Source: Dialister sp. UBA734
GTDB taxonomy: Bacteria > Bacillota > Negativicutes > Veillonellales > Dialisteraceae
Reading direction: 5' to 3'
Assembly: GCA_002297935.1 (NCBI GenBank)
Contig: DBLC01000176.1
Location: forward strand, 25,014 to 84,947
Length of the DNA: 59,934 nt
The notes under the pieces were generated by a model. The model saw only the letters and a list, made by a program, of their open reading frames with translations, ran no database searches and was not told where the DNA came from. Positions 24,731 through 33,518 of the stretch are shown piece by piece (the stretch's first letter is position 1; each line of letters begins with the position of its first letter). The position numbers were made by a program, and so were the translations under genes.

Positions 24731-24755
24731 AACCATACCCTCTTCGCAATATCAA

Positions 24756-24968
24756 TCAGCTTTCGAACGGAGCATCAGTATAAATGGCCCATGCATACGC
24801 TGATATTGCGGAAGATTCTTTTTCTACAATTCCACAATTAATTGCATCAAGTAGTTCTTTTTTATTCTCTTCGGTAGGCACACACAGCTTTACCCCTAAA
24901 AGAAAGTCATGGTCATCCCAGATTTCCTTTAGCATTGGCTCCAGTTTTTCCCACATTACAGATTTCAT
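24756..24968 (-). CDS. Small paralogous protein, copy 2
   Basis: About 70 residues with the same motifs as its neighbours (WEKLEPMLKEIWDDHDFLLG, VPTEENKKELLDAI, AIYTDAPFES). It contains a short extra N-terminus; an alternative Met-Trp start lies at 24956. It differs from copies 1 and 3 in the Ser-Ala segment before the last helix, which may reflect a changed partner. Role inferred from the array. Confidence 0.6.
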   Translation of the reverse strand: MKSVMWEKLEPMLKEIWDDHDFLLGVKLCVPTEENKKELLDAINCGIVEKESSAISAYAWAIYTDAPFES

Positions 24969-24976
24969 GGCAGAAG

Positions 24977-25177
24977 TCACTCCTCAAAAGGATCGTCATG
25001 ATAAATGGCCAAGGCATACAAAGTAATCTCATCTGCATCTTTAGCAACAAATCCTCTATCAATAGCATCAAGCATTTCTTTTTTGTTTTCCTCTGTTGGT
25101 AGAAGTGTCCTCATCCCTAACAAATAATCTGGATCGTCACAGACGTCCCGCAAGATGGGTTCTAATTTTTCCCACAT
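24977..25177 (-). CDS. Small paralogous protein, copy 1
   Basis: About 66 residues from 25177 (AGGAGG site). It starts five bases after the portal stop region and carries WEKLEPILRDVCDDPDYLLG, LPTEENKKEMLDAI and AIYHDDPFEE. It is the copy closest to the portal gene and so the best candidate for a partner of the portal C-terminal domain. Confidence 0.6.
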   Translation of the reverse strand: MWEKLEPILRDVCDDPDYLLGMRTLLPTEENKKEMLDAIDRGFVAKDADEITLYALAIYHDDPFEE

Positions 25178-25188
25178 GGCCATTCCTC

Positions 25189-26985
25189 CTATTTTAAGGG
25201 TACTTTATCGATAATTATGTAATCATTAAACCCATTATTTCTTACTACATACAGATAATTACCAATTTGCTTTTGAATAATTTTTTGTTTTCTCTGTTTT
25301 TCTGAAACATTAGTGTTTAACTCATGCATAACCAAAGCATACTCTTTTTTAGGAAGTTTTACAACTCGATGCTTTCGTTTACGCAGGGGCTCCCCTTTGC
25401 CACCGCCGGAAGTAAATCTCCCGCCCTCGTCTCTAGGATGTTCATCTTCTTGCCAGGCACTATCTCCTACGGATTTTGGCATCTGAGGTGGTTTGCCCGG
25501 GTCCTGGGGTGGTTTATCGCCAGGGGCCTCTCCGCGGCCTGTATGGGGCAAATTTGGCGGTTCTCCGTCGCCTTCTTCCTCACCCATACCACCGAAGCCG
25601 CCCATTTCTCCTTCTTCTTCGATTTCGTCCGAAGCCTTGAGAATATCTGCATCAGTGATATTAGTCCATACCCCTGTGCGTTCGCTCTGCTGCTTCAGTT
25701 CCTTGAGAGCTGTTCTCTTGGATACCAGGCCAGCATTCAAAGCGGTAACTACGTTCTCGGTGCCGCTCTTTGCCAGGTCGCTTCGTTCCTGGTCGCTCGG
25801 TTCAGATACCGGGTCGAATTCAAAATCCAGGTCATCTGGTACAGCCCCGAAGACGGACATGCATAGTACCGGAAGCAACTTATTCAGGATAGGGCGAAGG
25901 TTGGCTTCCTGCTCCTGAGCAATCATGTCGTAGTAATTCTGCAGGTCGCTTTCTCCCGTGGCATTCATCCCTTCTGGCGAACGACCAAATAGCTTAGTAG
26001 CAGGAATTCTAGCAGCACCAGCTACATCCATCATAAACTGTTTGTATGTATCGGAAATACCACCGAAGGTGTACTGGTGGCTCTGCATGTCATCACCGGC
26101 ATCGATAATCTGCAGCCCCATATTGGACATGAGCCAATTCTGTGCCTGAATGGTGCGGTATAGCTCCGCTTTCGTCTGTTCGTCCGTAGCACTAAGCATT
26201 TGCCCCATATCGGCCATCTTCAGCACACGAAGGCTAGCCATGAAGGTAAGCTGGGCGATGTTCCAGGAAACATTATCTCGCTTCTTGAGTTCGTCGAAGA
26301 TAGACTCAATGACCGAAGCGCCCCAGTTCTGTTCTGCCTGTGCTTCCCAGTAAGGAAGGTCGTCACCGGTGAAGCGAAGGATACGGCTGTAATGTACCTT
26401 TACCATTCGATTCGTGTCATTGTCTGTGATGGTATAGTACTTTGGAAGTCCGAATTCCGGGTCCCGGATATCGTCTACAATTTCCAACGAAGGATCCACG
26501 CTATTCCATCGATCGAATATCATCAAGCCGCAAAAATCACCAGGGACCATCAATCGCAGGTCTAGGGGCTGCGATAAATCATAGCCTTGGTGCTCTACAA
26601 CCATGACCCCTACGGCCCCACCAAACAGACGCCCCCACTGGAGCCCTTTCTTGAGCTTTTGAATGAGCTGTGTTTTACGAAGTTCCAGGTCCATCCGTTT
26701 CAGCAGTTTAGGACTCACTTCCGTAGTAAGAGTAATCCAATTTTTTAGCATATCCGATGGAATGATATCGATAATCTGGCGGATAATCCAATGCTCTCGG
26801 TAAAGGGAATTGAGCAGGTTGTAGTCCCTGGTCAGGCGAGCCAGGGAGTATTGCGTGCCTTCCATCAGGTTTGGTGTACCTGCTCCCAACCTAGCCAAGG
26901 CATTACTAAATACATCGTTGGCTTTGGCACGAATGACCTTTTTAGGTGCCGCTGGTGTAATCTTACGTTTTCGCGGTCTACGCAT
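25189..26985 (-). CDS. Portal protein with toxin-like C-terminal tail
   Basis: About 598 residues from ATG 26985 (AAGGAGG site). Residues 20-430 are a portal domain with LTRDYNLLNSLYREHWIIRQ, IDIIPSDMLKNWI and QKFMMDVAGAARIPATKLFG-like sequence, matching the portal group of DUF1073-type contractile phages. After an acidic linker comes EDEHPRDEGGRFTSGGGKG, a motif that in other phage head proteins precedes C-terminal effector domains; the last 65 residues (LPKKEYALVMHELNT, GNYLYVVRNNGFNDYII) resemble a compact RNase-toxin-like domain. The GGRF motif is also in the 22613-23641 protein. The toxin nature is not confirmed; it could be a structural extension. Confidence 0.8.
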   Translation of the reverse strand: MRRPRKRKITPAAPKKVIRAKANDVFSNALARLGAGTPNLMEGTQYSLARLTRDYNLLNSLYREHWIIRQIIDIIPSDMLKNWITLTTEVSPKLLKRMDLELRKTQLIQKLKKGLQWGRLFGGAVGVMVVEHQGYDLSQPLDLRLMVPGDFCGLMIFDRWNSVDPSLEIVDDIRDPEFGLPKYYTITDNDTNRMVKVHYSRILRFTGDDLPYWEAQAEQNWGASVIESIFDELKKRDNVSWNIAQLTFMASLRVLKMADMGQMLSATDEQTKAELYRTIQAQNWLMSNMGLQIIDAGDDMQSHQYTFGGISDTYKQFMMDVAGAARIPATKLFGRSPEGMNATGESDLQNYYDMIAQEQEANLRPILNKLLPVLCMSVFGAVPDDLDFEFDPVSEPSDQERSDLAKSGTENVVTALNAGLVSKRTALKELKQQSERTGVWTNITDADILKASDEIEEEGEMGGFGGMGEEEGDGEPPNLPHTGRGEAPGDKPPQDPGKPPQMPKSVGDSAWQEDEHPRDEGGRFTSGGGKGEPLRKRKHRVVKLPKKEYALVMHELNTNVSEKQRKQKIIQKQIGNYLYVVRNNGFNDYIIIDKVPLK

Positions 26986-28300
26986 GTGCAAGCCTCCTTG
27001 ATTTAATCACTGTGTTTACGAAGTAGCGAAGGGCGTCCGGCGCGTGATCTCGTACCTTGAGCGGCCGTTCCTTGCCATTCTGCTGTATGGCTTTATCATC
27101 CCAGCAGTAGGATGTCATTTCCTGTATAGTCATCGGGCAATCCGGTTTGTAGAACCGTATCTTGCGACGGGTAAGCAGCTTACTTACGGCGCGGATTCCT
27201 TCTAGGACGCTGTTGTCGGCGTTGATGGTGTCTACTGTAGCCTTAGAACGAAGGCCGCGGTTTCGCATCTCAATCTTGAAAGATTCGGCGGACGGGTCGA
27301 CGATAACCGCGGTTGGCGGGTAATCGATGTTTGAAATAAACGCCATCAGGTCATCGCCGTACTGGCTATTATCCTTTTCACACTTTCCATCCTCGCGGCT
27401 GTTCCAGTAATATTCCCTAAGTACATAGGCGGTATCTCCATCATCCCAAATATCCAGGAACACCATCGGATTGACAGTACCGTAGTCAATAGCGATATAC
27501 CGGCGGAACAGGCGGCGATTGAGATATATCCAATCCCGCTTTTCTTTATCGATATAGAGCTCGTCGCTCCAGGCGTCCTTGTAAATCGCCCCTTGGGCCA
27601 TGACCCAAAGGCCAAGAATAAAACGCTCATAAAAAACCCCGCCTTTCCCGTACTGTGTCTCATATCGATGACGCACAGCCTCGGTCAAAGAGGGGTTGTC
27701 TTCCATGGTGAAATGCATGTGAAACATGCGCTTTTCATCCTGCTTCTCTATCCAATTTTTTAGAAACCAGTGCATAGGGCTTTCGGGGTTGCAGTTGAAC
27801 CATATCTTCGCCCCCGGTATGCTGCAGCGGCCAGTTGCCTGATTGACGAAGGACTCCGGCATCAGTGCCACTTCGTCGCAATAGAGCCCCGCCAGCGTCA
27901 TGCCCTGAATAAGGTCCTGAGAGGATTCATCCCGGCCGCCGAAGAAATAGAAGTAATTGGTAGCCCTGCTGCCTTCTACGATCACCGTATTGCTGGAGTG
28001 AGATTCGGATATCTTGTATCCTCTTGTCAGAAGTACGGGCTTGAGCCAGTTCCATACATTGCGTCGGAAGGCGCCTACCGTCTTGCCACACATGGCGAAA
28101 TTCTGCCTGTCATAGGTACTCATGGCCCACAGGATGAAGCTGATAGCCATAGCTACCGTCTTCCCTGCACGGATAGAGCCATCGGCAATGATCCCGTTGT
28201 ATTCGCTATAGGGAGACTCCTTGCACCACCAGGTGAACGCCTGCAGTTGCTTCCTGGAGAATTTCTCGAACCGAATAACCGGCTGTATGATAGTCTTCAT
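26978..28300 (-). CDS. Terminase large subunit
   Basis: A 440-residue protein from ATG 28300, overlapping the small-subunit stop (ATGA). The N-terminal ATPase part has IADGSIRAGKTVAMAIS (Walker A) and GLYCDEVALMPESF (Walker B/coupling). The nuclease part has IAIDYGTVNPMVFLDI, VIVDPSAESFKIEM and DHAPDALRYFVNT, with the expected acidic residues. It packs phage DNA into the prohead through the portal. Confidence 0.9.
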   Translation of the reverse strand: MKTIIQPVIRFEKFSRKQLQAFTWWCKESPYSEYNGIIADGSIRAGKTVAMAISFILWAMSTYDRQNFAMCGKTVGAFRRNVWNWLKPVLLTRGYKISESHSSNTVIVEGSRATNYFYFFGGRDESSQDLIQGMTLAGLYCDEVALMPESFVNQATGRCSIPGAKIWFNCNPESPMHWFLKNWIEKQDEKRMFHMHFTMEDNPSLTEAVRHRYETQYGKGGVFYERFILGLWVMAQGAIYKDAWSDELYIDKEKRDWIYLNRRLFRRYIAIDYGTVNPMVFLDIWDDGDTAYVLREYYWNSREDGKCEKDNSQYGDDLMAFISNIDYPPTAVIVDPSAESFKIEMRNRGLRSKATVDTINADNSVLEGIRAVSKLLTRRKIRFYKPDCPMTIQEMTSYCWDDKAIQQNGKERPLKVRDHAPDALRYFVNTVIKSRRLAHA

Positions 28301-28812
28301 TTCTTCCACACTTTCTTGGCAGCATTTTCGAGCGCAGCAGCCAGGCCATCATCCACATACTCTGTTCCGTGTTCCTCTGCCGTTTTCTGTTGCTTCGTGT
28401 AGAGGTCCACATCCAACGTCCTAGCCTTGCGTTCCATTTCCGCCCCAAGAGAAATCAGCTGTGCCGCCGTGACAGCACCGACCTTCTTGACCTTTATGTT
28501 TTCCAGTATCTCAAGCCCTTTGGCAAGGACTAACTGCCCGATATCGGCATGCTTCTTATTCATCTGCTTAATACCGGCAATTGCTTCCTTGAACTCTGCC
28601 TGAACGATAGCATTGTCATAAGCACGGGCTCGTTCTACCCATCGATACCGGGCACTCCACTTCTCGCAGGTGGTTCTCGACTTCCCGATTTGAGCAGCAA
28701 CGGCCCGGATGCCTCTTTTCGCGCCGGCCTTGTAGTAAAGTGTAAAGGCTTCATAAGCCTCTTCCCCTTCTCCCGGCTGGCGTTCCCATGCAAATTCTGT
28801 TTTACGCTTCAC
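28297..28812 (-). CDS. Terminase small subunit
   Basis: A 171-residue protein. The N-terminal part (GEEAYEAFTLYYKAGAKRGI, VAAQIGKSRTTCEKWSARYRWV) is a helix-turn-helix DNA-binding domain, the usual module for recognising packaging sites. A helical oligomerisation region follows. It is paired with the large subunit by a four-base overlap. Confidence 0.85.
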   Translation of the reverse strand: MKRKTEFAWERQPGEGEEAYEAFTLYYKAGAKRGIRAVAAQIGKSRTTCEKWSARYRWVERARAYDNAIVQAEFKEAIAGIKQMNKKHADIGQLVLAKGLEILENIKVKKVGAVTAAQLISLGAEMERKARTLDVDLYTKQQKTAEEHGTEYVDDGLAAALENAAKKVWKK

Positions 28813-28852
28813 CGGGTTTCAACTCCTTTCGGCCGTGCGTATGTACAACACG

Positions 28853-28883
28853 AAAAAAGCCGCCCTCATCCAAGGCAGCTTTC
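28853..28883 (-). terminator. Terminator upstream of late genes
   Basis: In the minus direction GCTGCC and GGCGGC form a stem (one G-U pair), followed by six T. It separates the early operon and regulator from the terminase and late genes, a likely site of antitermination or late promoter control. Confidence 0.75.
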
Positions 28884-28985
28884 TTCGTACATCTTATTTT
28901 GTCTAAGGAGGCGCAACACATAGTCAATGACCAACTGTTGACGATATCATTATAGCACCTTTGAAATGGGGATTTGTGGGGTTCT

Positions 28986-29414
28986 TTATCTTGCCAGTTC
29001 ATTTTCAAGTTCCGAAATACATTTACTCGCCAATTCTCGCGTATAGTCTTTGCTGAAATGAATCCGATTTGCTACTTCTCCCCAAGGAACACGATACAGA
29101 TAGTGCTCCTGCACGGCAGTTTTCCCCGGGCCATTTGCCACCTTCTCCAGTAGCTGGTAGATCTCCGCCCGATGCCGCATGACCTGTTCCAGCTGCAGTA
29201 CAATGAGCCGGTCCAGCCGTTTGATCTGACGCTCTATGTTCTCCATGACATCCCCCAAATCACCCTGGAAACCGCCGGACACCTTTTCCGAATCATAGCG
29301 AATAGCCTGCAGTCCTGCATTGTCCTCAACCACCATAGCCCGTTGTCTCCGCAAGGACTCCAACGCCCCGATTTCACTATACACCTGTCTAAGCATTTTT
29401 CGTATTTCTACCAC
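28986..29414 (-). CDS. ArpU/sigma-like late transcription regulator
   Basis: A 142-residue protein from GTG 29414 (GGGAGG site). The N-terminal helices are followed by LEKVANGPGKTAVQEHYLYR and VPWGEVANRIHFSKDYTREL, a sigma-region-4-like helix-turn-helix as in ArpU/DUF1492 regulators. It lies at the end of the early operon, just before the late-gene terminator. It likely activates late transcription. Confidence 0.7.
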   Translation of the reverse strand: MVEIRKMLRQVYSEIGALESLRRQRAMVVEDNAGLQAIRYDSEKVSGGFQGDLGDVMENIERQIKRLDRLIVLQLEQVMRHRAEIYQLLEKVANGPGKTAVQEHYLYRVPWGEVANRIHFSKDYTRELASKCISELENELAR

Positions 29415-29480
29415 GTTATGCCTCCCATTCTAAGAAACGACAAAATGAAGCGAGGAAATACCCCACTCCATTCTGCCACT

Positions 29481-29684
29481 CTATACCTTGAAAACGGTTC
29501 CCGTCCTCGGATCCCTGATAGTAATAGCTTCCAGCTCATACCCGAATTCATGCACCCGCTGCCGCACCTGCCGCTTCATACATTCCCGCCAGGCCTTCTC
29601 TTCCTTGCGGATATGTCCCAGTGCCTGCTCGTATGTCGGGTCTCGATGATCGAGCACATACTTCTTCATCCCTGTTTTCGCCAT
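29481..29684 (-). CDS. Small early protein, unknown
   Basis: A 67-residue basic protein (KKYVLDHRDPTYEQALGHIR, ECMKRQVRQRVHEFGYEL) ending in a short beta pattern. No family recognised. Position in the distal early operon between nuclease and regulator genes. Confidence 0.55.
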   Translation of the reverse strand: MAKTGMKKYVLDHRDPTYEQALGHIRKEEKAWRECMKRQVRQRVHEFGYELEAITIRDPRTGTVFKV

Positions 29685-29734
29685 AACCCCACCGCGACTG
29701 TGAATAATCCTGTGAATATGGTTGCTTTGTGGCT

Positions 29735-29956
29735 CTATTCACTCAAGGTAATGGTCTTGGCTCCATTATCGATTTCATACAGCACCCGGGATAGTTCATT
29801 CTCCGCATCGCCGCGAGAATCAAACCGGATACATTCCGTGCGGAAGTCATCTTCTACCACAATGGACCATTTGTAATCCCACAACTTGAGGCGAATTTCC
29901 TTCGGGGCCAGCAATACCAATGCCGTTCCATTACTCTTCCTTATCACAATCGTCAT
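29735..29956 (-). CDS. Small early protein, unknown
   Basis: About 73 residues from ATG 29956, chosen because GGTGAT lies before it; the open frame extends further upstream within another gene. It overlaps the resolvase-like gene by 26 bases. The beta-rich sequence (TIVIRKSNGTALVLLAPKEI, KWSIVVEDDF) has no recognised family. Confidence 0.55.
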   Translation of the reverse strand: MTIVIRKSNGTALVLLAPKEIRLKLWDYKWSIVVEDDFRTECIRFDSRGDAENELSRVLYEIDNGAKTITLSE

Positions 29957-30401
29957 CGTTATCACCGCCTTCCCCGCCGTTGCCATTCTCAAACATAGAC
30001 ACTTCGCGAGCCTTGAATATTCTCCGCTTAGCCCGCTTCTCCGCATTCAGTTCATCCAATATGAGCCCGGACTCATATTCCTTGTACACCTTCAGGAAAT
30101 CGCAGGCCCGCATAGTGACTAACCATTCACAATTGGACCGCTTATGGGCCACGATAGGGATCTCGCCGTTCTGCGCCAGTCTCGCATCGCGAATGCTCTG
30201 ATCCATGGCATCCTGGATATTCAGGCGCTCTACGAACTTCACTTCCTGGTGCACGCCTTTGATACCTACACAATCGGCAGCACCGGCTTCATTGTTACCA
30301 CAGAACTGGGCTGTCCGGCGGACATCATACCCGAAGCCCCGGCAGAACCTCGACCATGCCAGTTCGCCCCGTTTTCCCTTGTTCTTACTGTTAATCGGCA
30401 T
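29931..30401 (-). CDS. Holliday-junction-resolvase-like nuclease
   Basis: A 156-residue protein with KNKGKRGELAWSRFCRGFGY, RRTAQFCGNNEAGAADCVGI and HQEVKFVERL. The Glu, Asp and EVK set is the PD-(D/E)xK active site of archaeal-type and phage resolvases. The role would be resolving recombination or replication junctions. The C-terminus is acidic (GGDNDDDCDKEE). Start overlaps a small membrane-protein gene as TAATG. Confidence 0.75.
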   Translation of the reverse strand: MPINSKNKGKRGELAWSRFCRGFGYDVRRTAQFCGNNEAGAADCVGIKGVHQEVKFVERLNIQDAMDQSIRDARLAQNGEIPIVAHKRSNCEWLVTMRACDFLKVYKEYESGLILDELNAEKRAKRRIFKAREVSMFENGNGGEGGDNDDDCDKEE

Positions 30402-30505
30402 TACATTCGATCCCCCTTATCCGCTGCATAGCACAGAGCAAAAACAATCAGCCCAACGCTAGCACCGGCAAACATACCACAAATAAACGCAAAAAACTCA
30501 CCCAT
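30401..30505 (-). CDS. Small membrane protein (34 aa)
   Basis: A 34-residue reading frame with one hydrophobic segment (FICGMFAGASVGLIVFALCY) and charged tail AADKGDRM, ribosome site AGGAG. Its stop overlaps the resolvase start (TAATG), indicating coupled translation. Such small membrane proteins are common in Negativicutes phages. No known function. Confidence 0.55.
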   Translation of the reverse strand: MGEFFAFICGMFAGASVGLIVFALCYAADKGDRM

Positions 30506-30624
30506 ACTTTTCTCCTTATCTGCCTAACCCTAACCGCATTAAAACCGCCATACAGCCTTTTCATGTTTCTGCATGTCTCTTTACTAGGCCGACACCCCTC
30601 AAACGCGTCAGAAGCCAAAATAAC

Positions 30625-30891
30625 CTACTTCTTGACGATTTTAGTATTTCCATCCAGGTCGTATTTCCAACCATCCGCAATGTATATTCGAACAATCTCG
30701 CGATGTTTCGCCATAGCGGAGCCGATACCGTTTGTAAAAACAGTGTGCTCCGCATCCATTTGGATATGGCCTTTCTTGTCTGATGGCAAAACCAGTGTCC
30801 TGTAGGTGCTCACTGCCTGGTTTCCTGCCAAATCAGCCTTTCCTGTGACAATTTCCTTTCGTCTGCAGCCTTTCTTCAGGTATGTAATCAT
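30625..30891 (-). CDS. Small early protein, unknown
   Basis: An 88-residue protein with a strong GGAGG site, between SSB and the nuclease gene. Predominantly beta (STYRTLVLPSDKKGHIQMD, EIVRIYIADGWKYDLDGNTK). No family recognised. It lies in the replication operon. Confidence 0.55.
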   Translation of the reverse strand: MITYLKKGCRRKEIVTGKADLAGNQAVSTYRTLVLPSDKKGHIQMDAEHTVFTNGIGSAMAKHREIVRIYIADGWKYDLDGNTKIVKK

Positions 30892-30901
30892 GGCCTACCT
30901 C

Positions 30902-31447
30902 CTAGAACGGAATATCATCCGATCCATCCCCTGTAGGGAACATAGCTCCCTGCTGGTATGGCTGCGGTTCGTTCTGTACAGGGCCAAACTGCTGAAAGGC
31001 CTGTGCTCCCGACGGAGCTGCACTTGGTGGGTTTGGCCTTGTCTGCGGCTGCGGTGGTCTTTGGCTCTGCTGGTTATTCCACACATCGCCATAGGTAGTT
31101 GGCTGCTGATTTGACGATGCAGTATCCTTCTTCTTGCCTACACCGATGGGAATGGAAATCGTATCCGCCACCAGTTCGGTGATGTATTTTTTCTCTCCCG
31201 ACTTCGGATCGTCATAAGCCCTGGTACTCCAGCGGCCTTTGACAAAAACGAAAGTGCCTTTTTTGAGATGGTCGCCTACCCCCTCCGCAAGGTTGCCCCA
31301 TGCGACTACGTTAATCCAATCAGTGTATTCCTTGTCGCCATACTTTCGGCTGCATCCAATGCTGAAACGGGCTACAGCCTTGCCTGTTTTCGTGGCTTTA
31401 ACATCCGGGTCCCGACCAAGGTTACCCATGAAATAGCAAGTATTCAC
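30902..31447 (-). CDS. ssb: Single-stranded DNA-binding protein
   Basis: A 181-residue protein. Residues 1-105 are the OB fold: NTCYFMGNLGRDPDVKAT, DWINVVAWGNLAEGV, KGTFVFVKGRW. A Gln/Pro-rich linker follows and it ends DGSDDIPF, the acidic tip that recruits replication and repair proteins. It coats phage single-stranded DNA and works with RecT and the replication initiator. Confidence 0.93.
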   Translation of the reverse strand: MNTCYFMGNLGRDPDVKATKTGKAVARFSIGCSRKYGDKEYTDWINVVAWGNLAEGVGDHLKKGTFVFVKGRWSTRAYDDPKSGEKKYITELVADTISIPIGVGKKKDTASSNQQPTTYGDVWNNQQSQRPPQPQTRPNPPSAAPSGAQAFQQFGPVQNEPQPYQQGAMFPTGDGSDDIPF

Positions 31448-31496
31448 GCTTTTACTCCTCCATTCACTGCAATATCACCATTCTCCCGGCAACGTG

Positions 31497-32618
31497 CTAT
31501 TCGTTCTTCCGTTGCCCCATAGCCTGCAAAATACGGTTCCTCTCCACTTCGTCCGGCTCCGGACCTAATCGCTTGGTGATGGCTTGGTTCTCCGTCCCCT
31601 GGGATTGAATCCAAGCACTCATAGCCTTCTGCCATCCCATGGGATCCCCAGGGAAATTTTCCGGTTTAGGTGGCAGAGTCTCATCTAGTTCGTCGCCAGG
31701 TTGGAAGATCCGATGCCCCGGTGGGATACTCCCTGGATAAAGCATGCCGCCACACAGAGTGTCTTCTTCGGAAGGTTCCGTTGGTGTTTCCGGCGGATTC
31801 GTGGATGCAATGGTTTGTGCTGGCTTTGACGGTTTAGGTGCTACTGGTGCTCCCGGTGTCTTGAGTTCCCAGAACTGTGCCCAGTGCTTATCGGTGGACT
31901 GCTTCACAATGGCGATAGCCTTGTCGATGTATCCCTCGCACAAGAGCACCAGTCGGTCTAATTGCTCATTCAGGTCGTTCGGTTTGGTCCCATTCCCATT
32001 GACAGCTCTCATCTTCACCCATTCCACCAACGCCTCTGTCAGCTCACGGCTCTGGTGACTCTGTTCGAAGTCCTTCAATGTTTGCAGAGTAGTATAGGGT
32101 AAGGTATTCTTTCCTTCTTTCCCTTCTTCTACTTCTTTCCTTCTTCCCTTCTTCATGTTTTTATACATATTATAGTCCGAAGTTGGTTGGTTACCCTTTG
32201 GTTGGTCATTGGTTGATTTTTCGGGTTGGTTGGTTAGGTGGTTGGTTGTTGATTGGTTATTCGTTTGGTTGCTGTTTACTTGACCACCTTGATATTTTCC
32301 CCAGTTTACCAGCGTTATAATCAATCCGCGAGTGGTTGATTGAATGGTTAGAAAGTTGCATGTTTGTAGGTTAGATAATGCGGTGCGAATGGTTTGTCTT
32401 GTAGAATTCGTTAGTTCGGTCAATTCTGTGATTTTGGTTAAAATTTGACCAGGCTCTAAAGTAATCAGTTTTCCGCCCCACAAGTATTCTGTTGGCTTCC
32501 AGGCAGCTTTGGCCAGCAGTATGATCATCAGGGTTCGTTGGGTGGCGGACCCTTGCAGCCATGCGGCGCAGTTGATGATGTTTCTATCTATCTTGACCCA
32601 GCCATTTTCTTCTGCCAT
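31497..32618 (-). CDS. Replication initiator-like protein with iterons
   Basis: About 373 residues from ATG 32618, chosen for its GGAGG site; the open frame runs upstream to 32735. Residues 1-110 (GWVKIDRNIINCAAWLQGSA, STRQTIRTALSNLQTCNFLT) are a winged-helix domain of the kind at the N-terminus of phage replisome organisers. An Asn/Gln/Thr/Pro-rich middle is encoded by a TTGG-type repeat stretch, which may act as the origin. The C-terminal half contains a Pro-rich linker and VEWVKMRAVNGNG. No helicase loader gene was seen next to it, so the C-terminal part may do this. Confidence 0.7.
   Translation of the reverse strand: MAEENGWVKIDRNIINCAAWLQGSATQRTLMIILLAKAAWKPTEYLWGGKLITLEPGQILTKITELTELTNSTRQTIRTALSNLQTCNFLTIQSTTRGLIITLVNWGKYQGGQVNSNQTNNQSTTNHLTNQPEKSTNDQPKGNQPTSDYNMYKNMKKGRRKEVEEGKEGKNTLPYTTLQTLKDFEQSHQSRELTEALVEWVKMRAVNGNGTKPNDLNEQLDRLVLLCEGYIDKAIAIVKQSTDKHWAQFWELKTPGAPVAPKPSKPAQTIASTNPPETPTEPSEEDTLCGGMLYPGSIPPGHRIFQPGDELDETLPPKPENFPGDPMGWQKAMSAWIQSQGTENQAITKRLGPEPDEVERNRILQAMGQRKNE
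32181..32275. repeat. Iteron-like TTGG repeats, candidate origin
   Basis: The plus strand contains many GGTTGGTT units (AGTTGGTTGGTT, TTTGGTTGGTC, GGTTGGTTGGTT, GGTGGTTGGTTG). They lie within the replication initiator gene, as origins do in many phages. The nearby stretch 32100-32158 is strongly pyrimidine-rich on plus. Origin function is inferred. Confidence 0.5.
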
Positions 32619-32709
32619 AGAGGCCTCCAAATGTTTAAAAACTAAAAGTAAGTGCGATATACAACGGATCAATTCACCCGGTGGTTCTTTACCATTCTGT
32701 CTCATGATT

Positions 32710-33096
32710 TCATTTGGTATGACTATTCCCACCAAAGTGTTTCTCGTTGAACAGTATCTTTGCGACGATTGTAGGCGTAGGATCGATGTTGTATTTCCGT
32801 TCCATAGCGTGCATAGCCGTAGACAGGAAGATATAGGTTAGAAAGTGCTGCTTCTCTTCATCCATGGTTTCTACCGGCGTAGAACCGCCTATCGGAGATC
32901 TGGCAAATTCCTGCGCAAAAGCAGCAGCCAACTGAAGGAATACTGGCATGATATCCCTGTCGTTTTTATACTCTGCGGTACTTGCGACACCGCAATCGCC
33001 CCCAATGGCAAGAGCAATGCCTCTGTAATCCGGGAAAAGGGCTTTGATTTCTGCCATTTTGTTCTTGGTGATTTGGATGATTTCTTGTTCTGTCAT
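32710..33096 (-). CDS. Early protein, unknown
   Basis: A 128-residue helical protein (ITKNKMAEIKALFPDYRGIA, TYIFLSTAMHAMERKYNI). It lies between DUF4406 and the replication initiator. No family recognised and no membrane segment. Confidence 0.55.
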   Translation of the reverse strand: MTEQEIIQITKNKMAEIKALFPDYRGIALAIGGDCGVASTAEYKNDRDIMPVFLQLAAAFAQEFARSPIGGSTPVETMDEEKQHFLTYIFLSTAMHAMERKYNIDPTPTIVAKILFNEKHFGGNSHTK

Positions 33097-33114
33097 GGTA
33101 ATTTCTCCTTAGGA

Positions 33115-33501
33115 CTATGCCCCTAAAAACAGGGCGTTAGGTATTAATGATTCATCAATTTCGATGATTGGCATGCCGCTTTTGAATGCTGCTTGGTATT
33201 CACTCTGGCACCCTGGGCTATAGCGCCAATCAGGTGTGAGAAGCAGCATGTCGCATTTGATGAGGATGTACTTTTCAGCCGCCAGGATGTCCGATTCCGG
33301 ACGTCTATCCATGTACTGCATGTTATCCAGCGGGTTGAAAAGGACGAGATTTGGATACCGCTTGTTGATGCGGCGGGCCAGATTCCTTGCTCTCAAGATG
33401 TTGGAGAAGTCTCCCCCATAGGGGTGAGCCATGTATACCACATGGCTCTGATTCAGGAACTTGGGCAGCATTTTGTCATCCAGTGGATGTAATGTTTCCA
33501 T
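33115..33501 (-). CDS. DUF4406-like protein
   Basis: A 128-residue protein with VVYMAHPYGGDFSNILRARN, ESDILAAEKYILIKCDMLLL and PDWRYSPGCQSEYQAAFKSG, the pattern of DUF4406/nucleoside 2-deoxyribosyltransferase-like folds. Such proteins may act in nucleotide metabolism or modification. It sits next to recT; catalytic function is unproved. Confidence 0.72.
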   Translation of the reverse strand: METLHPLDDKMLPKFLNQSHVVYMAHPYGGDFSNILRARNLARRINKRYPNLVLFNPLDNMQYMDRRPESDILAAEKYILIKCDMLLLTPDWRYSPGCQSEYQAAFKSGMPIIEIDESLIPNALFLGA

Positions 33502-33518
33502 TTCGCATGCTTCCTATC

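Noticed and set aside
28802..29008. 68-codon open frame on minus
   Set aside because: Covers the terminator and the ends of two genes; no ribosome site or family.
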